This document shows positions 60,267 through 64,000 of a stretch of DNA of 64,000 nt, piece after piece; within the stretch, counting starts at the first letter, position 1, and the number at the start of each line of letters is the position of its first letter. Under the pieces are notes generated by a model. That model saw nothing but the letters and a program-made list of their open reading frames with translations, made no database searches and had not been told where the DNA came from. Origin of the DNA: Embleya scabrispora (GTDB taxonomy: Bacteria; Actinomycetota; Actinomycetes; Streptomycetales; Streptomycetaceae); NCBI RefSeq assembly GCF_002024165.1, contig NZ_MWQN01000002.1, forward strand, positions 1,116,001-1,180,000, read 5' to 3'. A program made the translations under genes and the position numbers.

Positions 60267-61428
60267 AGTTCAACGCTCCGAACCGTGCGGGGGAGTAGTC
60301 GTCCAGGGGCAGGGCGGTACTTCCGGTCAGGATCTGTTCGGCGAGCAGGCGGCTGTAGGTGGGGCCGAGGGTGAAGCCGGATCCGCCGGTGGCGACGTAC
60401 AGGTCGGGGCGGCGCGGAACGGCGCCGAGCAGCGGGAGTTGGTCGGGGGCGAGCGAGGTGGCGCCGGACCACACGCGCAACACGGGCAACCGCTGCACGG
60501 CCGGCACCACGCGGGCGGCGTCGGCGCCGGCGAAGACCGAGTCCAGGCGCAGTTCGGGGCGGGCGTCCAGGTCCAGGGTGCCGGCGTGTTGGACGAACTT
60601 GGCGGCCCGGCCGCCGCCGATCAGGATGTTGCCCTCCGCGCTCTGCTTGAGCGAGAGCCGTCGGCCGGCGTGTTGCACCAGGTGCGGGACCAGTGGCCGG
60701 GTGGCGGCGGTGACGGTCATGGTCAGCGCGACGGGGACCACGGGCAGTCGGATGTCGGCCATCGCGGCGACCTCGGCGGTCCACACGCCGGCGGCGACGA
60801 CCACGGCGCGCGCGCTCAGGCGCGGTCCCGCGGCGGTGTCGGCGAGCCAGTGCCGGCCGTCGTGGCGCAGCGCGGTCAGTCGTACGCCGGTCTCGATGCG
60901 GGCGCCGAGCCGCCGCGCGGCGCGGGCGTAGGCGTGGGTGACGAGCCGGGGGTCGGCCTTGCCCTCGCCGGGACACCACGCGGCGCCGACGACCCGCTCG
61001 GACAGATACGGCGCCAACGCGTGCGTGGCACGGGCGTCCAGGAGTTCGACGTCGAGGCCGTGGCTGTGCTCCAAGTGCGTCTTGTGCGCGAGCAGGGCCA
61101 GGTCCTCGGGCGTCTCGGCGAGCATCAGACCGCCGCCGCGGCGCACGCCGCACGGTTCGCCGAGTTCGTCCTCCAGACCGGCCCACGAGTTCATCGCGTC
61201 CAGGTGCAGCGGCAGTGCCTCGGCGGCACGGGCGGCGACGGCGTGGCCGTGTTGGATCATCCGGTATTCGAGTTGGAAGTGCAGGCTGCCGGCGTTCTGG
61301 CCGGAGGCGTGCCGGTTCAGCTGGTCCTTTTCGATCAGATGCACGCCGGCACCGCCGCGGGCGAGATGGTAGGCCACCGCGCAGCCGAGCAACCCGCCGC
61401 CGATGACCAGGACTTCGGTACGTTCCAT
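60259..61428 (-). CDS. DadA-like FAD-binding oxidase (beta subunit)
   Basis: A 389-residue DAO-fold flavoprotein: EVLVIGGGLLGCAVAYHLAR (dinucleotide-binding), HASGQNAGSLHF, the C-terminal YVATGGSGFTLGPTYSRLLA. In heterotrimeric imino/amino-acid dehydrogenases this subunit oxidises the substrate C-N bond. Its ATG (61428) shares one base with the DapA-like gene stop (TGATG). Together with the two following genes it should make a membrane-independent dehydrogenase complex. Confidence 0.88.
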   Translation of the reverse strand: MERTEVLVIGGGLLGCAVAYHLARGGAGVHLIEKDQLNRHASGQNAGSLHFQLEYRMIQHGHAVAARAAEALPLHLDAMNSWAGLEDELGEPCGVRRGGGLMLAETPEDLALLAHKTHLEHSHGLDVELLDARATHALAPYLSERVVGAAWCPGEGKADPRLVTHAYARAARRLGARIETGVRLTALRHDGRHWLADTAAGPRLSARAVVVAAGVWTAEVAAMADIRLPVVPVALTMTVTAATRPLVPHLVQHAGRRLSLKQSAEGNILIGGGRAAKFVQHAGTLDLDARPELRLDSVFAGADAARVVPAVQRLPVLRVWSGATSLAPDQLPLLGAVPRRPDLYVATGGSGFTLGPTYSRLLAEQILTGSTALPLDDYSPARFGALNFV

Positions 61429-62348
61429 CAGGAGACGAGTCCCAACTCGGCGAGGGTGGCGTGGACTTGCTCGGCCTCGGCGGCGGTGAGCGGCAGCAGT
61501 GGTCGGCGCGGGTGTCCGGCGGGCACGCCGCGCAGGGTCAGGGCGTGCTTGAGGATGGCGGGAGCGCTGGCGAAGCGCGGCCCGTAGTCGGGGGTGAACC
61601 AGGCCCGCATCAGCACCCGGTCGCGGGCACCGACGGCCAGCGCCGCGGCCTCGTCGCCGGCGGCGAGGTGGGTGAAGAACGCGGGGTGGTCGCGGCCGAG
61701 CACGGCTCCGGCGCCCATCAGGCCGTCGCCGCCGATGCCGCGCATCAGGGCGGCGCCGACCGCGTCCGTGGGAATGCCGAAGTAGCGCACCCGCTCGTGC
61801 AGGGCGACCAGGCCGCGGACGAAGCCGCCGAAGTCGCCGGTGGAGTTCTTGATCGCTACCACGGTGGGCAGGTCGGCGATCGCGGTCAGGGTTTCGGTGT
61901 CCAGGTCGACGCCGGTGCCGCGCGGCCAGTTGTACACGCACAGCGGGATGTCGACGGCGGTGGAGACCTCCTCGTAGAAGGCGATCGTCTCGCGCGCGTT
62001 GGGCACCACGTACGGCGGCGGGGTGAGCAGGATGCCGTCGAGGCCGGCGGCCCTGGCGGCGCGGGCGTGGCCGATCGCGGCGGCGGCGGTGTAGGCGTTG
62101 CAGCCGCCGAGCAGGGTGTATCGGCCGCGGACCCGGCGGGCTGCGTGGGTGAACAGGGTGGCGCGTTCGGTGGCGGTGAGCGTGTACCACTCGCCGGTGG
62201 TGCCGGCGATGACCACGCCGTCCAGGCCCTCGGCGGCGAACCATTCCAGTTGTTCGTCCCAGGCGGCCAGGTCGAGGTCGCCCTGGGAGGTGAAGGGGGT
62301 GGTCACGGCCGGTATGTAGCCGTGCCAGTCGACGGTGGTGCGGTCCAT
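61428..62348 (-). CDS. Dihydrodipicolinate synthase-family enzyme, probable pyrroline-hydroxycarboxylate deaminase
   Basis: A 306-residue Schiff-base class-I aldolase-fold enzyme. The lysine is Lys167 (VVAIKNSTGD), the proton-relay tyrosine Tyr139 (VYNWPRGTG) and the GTTGEWYTLT motif is at 49-58. The AGTTGEWYTL variant differs from true DapA (GTTGE-SPTL). With a three-subunit D-hydroxyproline dehydrogenase, the DapA relative expected is 1-pyrroline-4-hydroxy-2-carboxylate deaminase, giving alpha-ketoglutarate semialdehyde. AAGGA and GAGGG lie ahead of the ATG at 62348. Other DapA-family roles cannot be excluded. Confidence 0.8.
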   Translation of the reverse strand: MDRTTVDWHGYIPAVTTPFTSQGDLDLAAWDEQLEWFAAEGLDGVVIAGTTGEWYTLTATERATLFTHAARRVRGRYTLLGGCNAYTAAAAIGHARAARAAGLDGILLTPPPYVVPNARETIAFYEEVSTAVDIPLCVYNWPRGTGVDLDTETLTAIADLPTVVAIKNSTGDFGGFVRGLVALHERVRYFGIPTDAVGAALMRGIGGDGLMGAGAVLGRDHPAFFTHLAAGDEAAALAVGARDRVLMRAWFTPDYGPRFASAPAILKHALTLRGVPAGHPRRPLLPLTAAEAEQVHATLAELGLVS

Positions 62349-62444
62349 GCCCTCGATCCTTTCGGGGACACAAACCCGGGATCCGACCCACGCGGGCCGT
62401 TCGGCGCCGGTGGGCCTGGTACGTGCGGCACGCTCCGGCCGTAC

Positions 62445-62516
62445 GGCGCGGTCGGCCGGCGCGTCCGGGGTGTGGGGGAGCGACCACACCCCGGACGCGC
62501 AAGCCGACCGCGCCGC
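62445..62516. promoter_or_regulatory. Very long hairpin upstream of the catabolic operon
   Basis: A 17-bp perfect stem (62460-62476 with 62485-62501) extends through a 2-nt mismatch into a further 13-bp stem (62445-62457 with 62504-62516), with an 8-nt loop. It sits 97 bp upstream of the DapA-like gene and downstream of the regulator gene. It could be a terminator for the regulator or an mRNA structure at the operon leader; it has no T-tract. The rest of the 62349-62775 gap shows only G/C-rich repeats. Confidence 0.65.
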
Positions 62517-62775
62517 GCGCCGTGGCGACGCGAGGCCCGCACGTCGCGGGGCGTCGAGGTGACCCGCGCCTACGGCGACGGGTGTACCCGCGGGCCGTAC
62601 GGCGCGGGCAACCCCCGTGCCGTACCACCTCGGGAGCACCCGAAGTCGCGATGGCCCGAGAGCCCCGCCGCGCTACGGCAACGGGCGTACCCGCGACCGC
62701 CGGCCCGCCGGGACCGCCCGCCGCGCTACGGCGTGGGAAGTACCCTCGCCCCGGTGCCCCGGGCGCACCCGTGCC

Positions 62776-63312
62776 TCACGGCATCGGAGGCGTGACCGCG
62801 ACCAGTAGCCGTGCCGGGGCGTCGGAGTTGTTGACGAACCGGTGCGGCAGACGCGAATCGAACGTGATCGCGTCGCCCTCGTGCAGGTGGTGGACGCGAC
62901 CGTCCACCTCGACGTCGAGTTCTCCGGCGAGTACCGTGGCGCATTCCGTGGAGGGATGGCTGTACGGCTCGTCGGAGGAGGCCTGGCCCGGCTCGATGTC
63001 CGCTTCCAGCACTTCCAGATCGCCCGTTCCGGGGGTGAGCCTGGAGTAGGTGATGTGCTGACGGGCGGCACCGAGCCGCATGCGCCGCTCACGCGTGGTG
63101 ACAGCCACGCGCGGTACGTCGGGGTCGTCGAACAGGGTGGCGATGGAGGTGTCGAAAACGCGGGCGAGCTTGCGCAAGGTGCTCAGACTCGGTTCCGCGG
63201 CGCCGTTCTCCAACTGGCTGAGCATGCCCGCCGAAATACCGGCTGCGGCGGCCAACTGACGCAAGGTCAGATCGTGCGCCTGCCGTAGTTCGCGCAGTCG
63301 GTCACCCAGCAT
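62776..63312 (-). CDS. XRE-family regulator with cupin sensor domain
   Basis: A 178-residue regulator. The XRE helix-turn-helix is residues about 5-65 (LTLRQLAAAAGISAGMLSQL, ENGAAEPSLSTLRKLARVFD), and a cupin_2 domain covers about 100-178 (SHPSTECATVLAGELDVEV, DGRVHHLHEGDAITFDSRLP, HRFVNNSDAPARLLVAV). Such proteins often control amino-acid or amine catabolism operons. It lies upstream of, and in line with, the DapA-dehydrogenase operon and is its likely regulator. The ATG at 63312 lacks a strong ribosome site. A GTTCAA palindrome is 69 bp upstream. Confidence 0.88.
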   Translation of the reverse strand: MLGDRLRELRQAHDLTLRQLAAAAGISAGMLSQLENGAAEPSLSTLRKLARVFDTSIATLFDDPDVPRVAVTTRERRMRLGAARQHITYSRLTPGTGDLEVLEADIEPGQASSDEPYSHPSTECATVLAGELDVEVDGRVHHLHEGDAITFDSRLPHRFVNNSDAPARLLVAVTPPMP

Positions 63313-63380
63313 GGTCCGATCCCGTTCGCTTCGCTGCCGAGTACCCTCGACTCGTGGATCCTGGCTTGTGCTATCGACTT

Positions 63381-63397
63381 GTTCAACGTGATTGAAC
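63381..63397. promoter_or_regulatory. Candidate operator of the XRE-cupin gene
   Basis: GTTCAA-cgtga-TTGAAC is a perfect 6-bp inverted repeat 69 bp upstream of the XRE-cupin start (63312), in an AT-richer stretch. Autoregulation is likely by position; no copy was found ahead of the DapA-like gene. Confidence 0.55.
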
Positions 63398-63566
63398 GCT
63401 TCGGGGCGAAGATAAGCACGGTGCCGACCCCCCGTCAAGATCGATTGGCTCGGTGTGGGGGTGAAGCACGCCCTCCCGACGTACCGCGGGGGAAGTACGC
63501 GTCGGGAAAAGCGGGTTCGCCGCTCCCCGCTCGCCGCCGTCGGCATTTGTCCCCGACAACGCCTGT

Positions 63567-63686
63567 GAGCAGTCATCGAGCGGATGTCGAGCAGTCATCA
63601 AAGCGTTATCAAAGCGGAGAATGCTCGCTCCATGTGGATCCTTGATCACCAAACATAAATTTTTGGTCCCACATGTCGAGATGTGG
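63567..63686. promoter_or_regulatory. Repeat-rich region upstream of the terminal lipoprotein gene
   Basis: GAGCAGTCATC occurs at 63567-63577 and 63589-63599 (22 bp apart), ATCAAAGCG occurs twice 11 bp apart starting near 63597, and CCACAT-gtcgag-ATGTGG (63669-63686) is a perfect inverted repeat. The stretch is AT-rich (about 63650-63665 is nearly all A/T). These sit 115-235 bp ahead of the gene at 63801 and may form a complex promoter. No coding frame is supported. Confidence 0.45.
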
Positions 63687-63800
63687 AAAAAAGTCATTGA
63701 CCGCCACCTCGACCCGCGCCTACTTTCGAGCCCACCGTTCAGCCAGATCAAACACTCGGTTCCGTCATCGGCCGATCGGGTGCCTTGAGAAAGGTGCGCC

Positions 63801-64000
63801 ATGCAGGGCAATCAAGCCATCGGGGACAACAGCGGCAGCACGACCGCGGGCAGGTCGGCAGGCAGCAGATCCGCCCGCCGCCGGGCCGTGCGACGCGCCG
63901 CCGCGCCCGTCGCGGTCACCGTGGCCGCCGCCATGATGCTCGCCGCGTGCGGCGGCGCGAAGAAGAACACCGACGACAAGGGCGGAGGCGGCGGAGGCAC
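63801..64000 (+). CDS. Lipoprotein, probably ABC substrate-binding (3'-truncated by window end)
   Basis: Only the first 66 codons are visible. The N-terminus is long and basic (SRSARRRAVRRAAAPVAVTV) with a lipobox AAMMLAACGG, followed by a Lys/Asp/Gly linker (AKKNTDDKGGGGGG). This is the usual start of an actinomycete ABC-type binding lipoprotein. AAAGG lies 6 nt before the ATG at 63801. The ligand cannot be told. Confidence 0.75.
   Translation, partial: MQGNQAIGDNSGSTTAGRSAGSRSARRRAVRRAAAPVAVTVAAAMMLAACGGAKKNTDDKGGGGGG

Noticed and set aside
62349-62775. Plus-strand frames through the regulator-operon gap
   Set aside because: The Arg/Pro/Ala-rich translations come from GC-rich repeats and the long hairpin, with no start signal.

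Overview
The window looks like a stretch of chromosome from a high-GC actinomycete of the Streptomyces type. GC content is very high, GTG and TTG starts are common, two TTA codons sit in one transporter gene, and there are paired regulator/target genes, DmdR/IdeR-type iron boxes and a DasR-like repeat pair. No rRNA, tRNA, insertion sequence, integrase or CRISPR array was seen.

Layout. 1-5.4 kb: a PadR regulator with a perfect operator, an unknown protein, and a surface-polysaccharide group (UDP-GlcNAc 2-epimerase, membrane GT2, divergent GT87). 5.5-8.5 kb: a TetR regulator convergent with a GH3 beta-glycosidase. 8.6-10.9 kb: a cytochrome P450 coupled to a 3Fe-4S ferredoxin, with a divergent TetR gene and two copies of one operator between them. 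11-18.2 kb: small enzymes and regulators (NTF2-like, MerR, CmcI-like methyltransferase, a small secreted protein, two GNATs, an aldo/keto reductase, an endolysin-like protein, a DJ-1/PfpI protein). 18.7-24.2 kb: a 1,830-residue single-chain biotin-dependent carboxylase built like eukaryotic acetyl-CoA carboxylase. 24.7-30.4 kb: a Tat-exported beta-lactamase-fold hydrolase, a frameshifted tautomerase remnant, a PLP-decarboxylase homologue whose PLP lysine is arginine, and a drug-type MFS exporter with a divergent TetR and a three-fold operator. 30.4-34.8 kb: an ECF sigma factor with a SnoaL tail, an orphan histidine kinase and a P450-like mini-protein. 34.8-35.7 kb: a non-coding, highly repetitive tract. 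35.7-42.9 kb: an N-acyl-D-amino-acid deacylase, an ArsR regulator, apolipoprotein N-acyltransferase, a secreted lamin-tail protein, an orphan CRISPR Cse2/CasB homologue and a macrodomain protein.

43-51 kb is a coherent iron-siderophore region in two minus-strand transcription units. Permease, permease and ATPase follow one iron box at 50937. The binding lipoprotein and a two-gene fused permease-ATPase pair follow another at 47664. The pair has complementary defects: one subunit has lost Walker A/B but keeps the signature, the other keeps Walker A/B but has lost the signature, so together they should make one working ATP site, as in asymmetric heterodimeric exporters and IrtAB-like siderophore importers.

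51-57.9 kb: two Ig-like repeat proteins (51.0 and 57.9 kb), an ArsR regulator with an MFS exporter carrying a His-rich tail (probable Ni/Co efflux), a DUF6153-like/DUF305 pair and unknown proteins. 58.4-63.4 kb: a tightly overlapping catabolic operon (FAD subunit, 2Fe-2S subunit, DadA-like oxidase, DapA-family enzyme) under an XRE-cupin regulator, best explained as D-hydroxyproline (or related imino-acid/opine) oxidation. The window ends inside a lipoprotein gene with a repeat-rich upstream region.

The most unusual points are the orphan Cse2 gene with a repeat-encoded leader peptide ending in an ATGA overlap, the complementary ABC half-transporters, the Lys-to-Arg PLP-decarboxylase homologue, the eukaryote-like carboxylase and the P450-like mini-protein. 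All function calls come from reading motifs; no database search was run.
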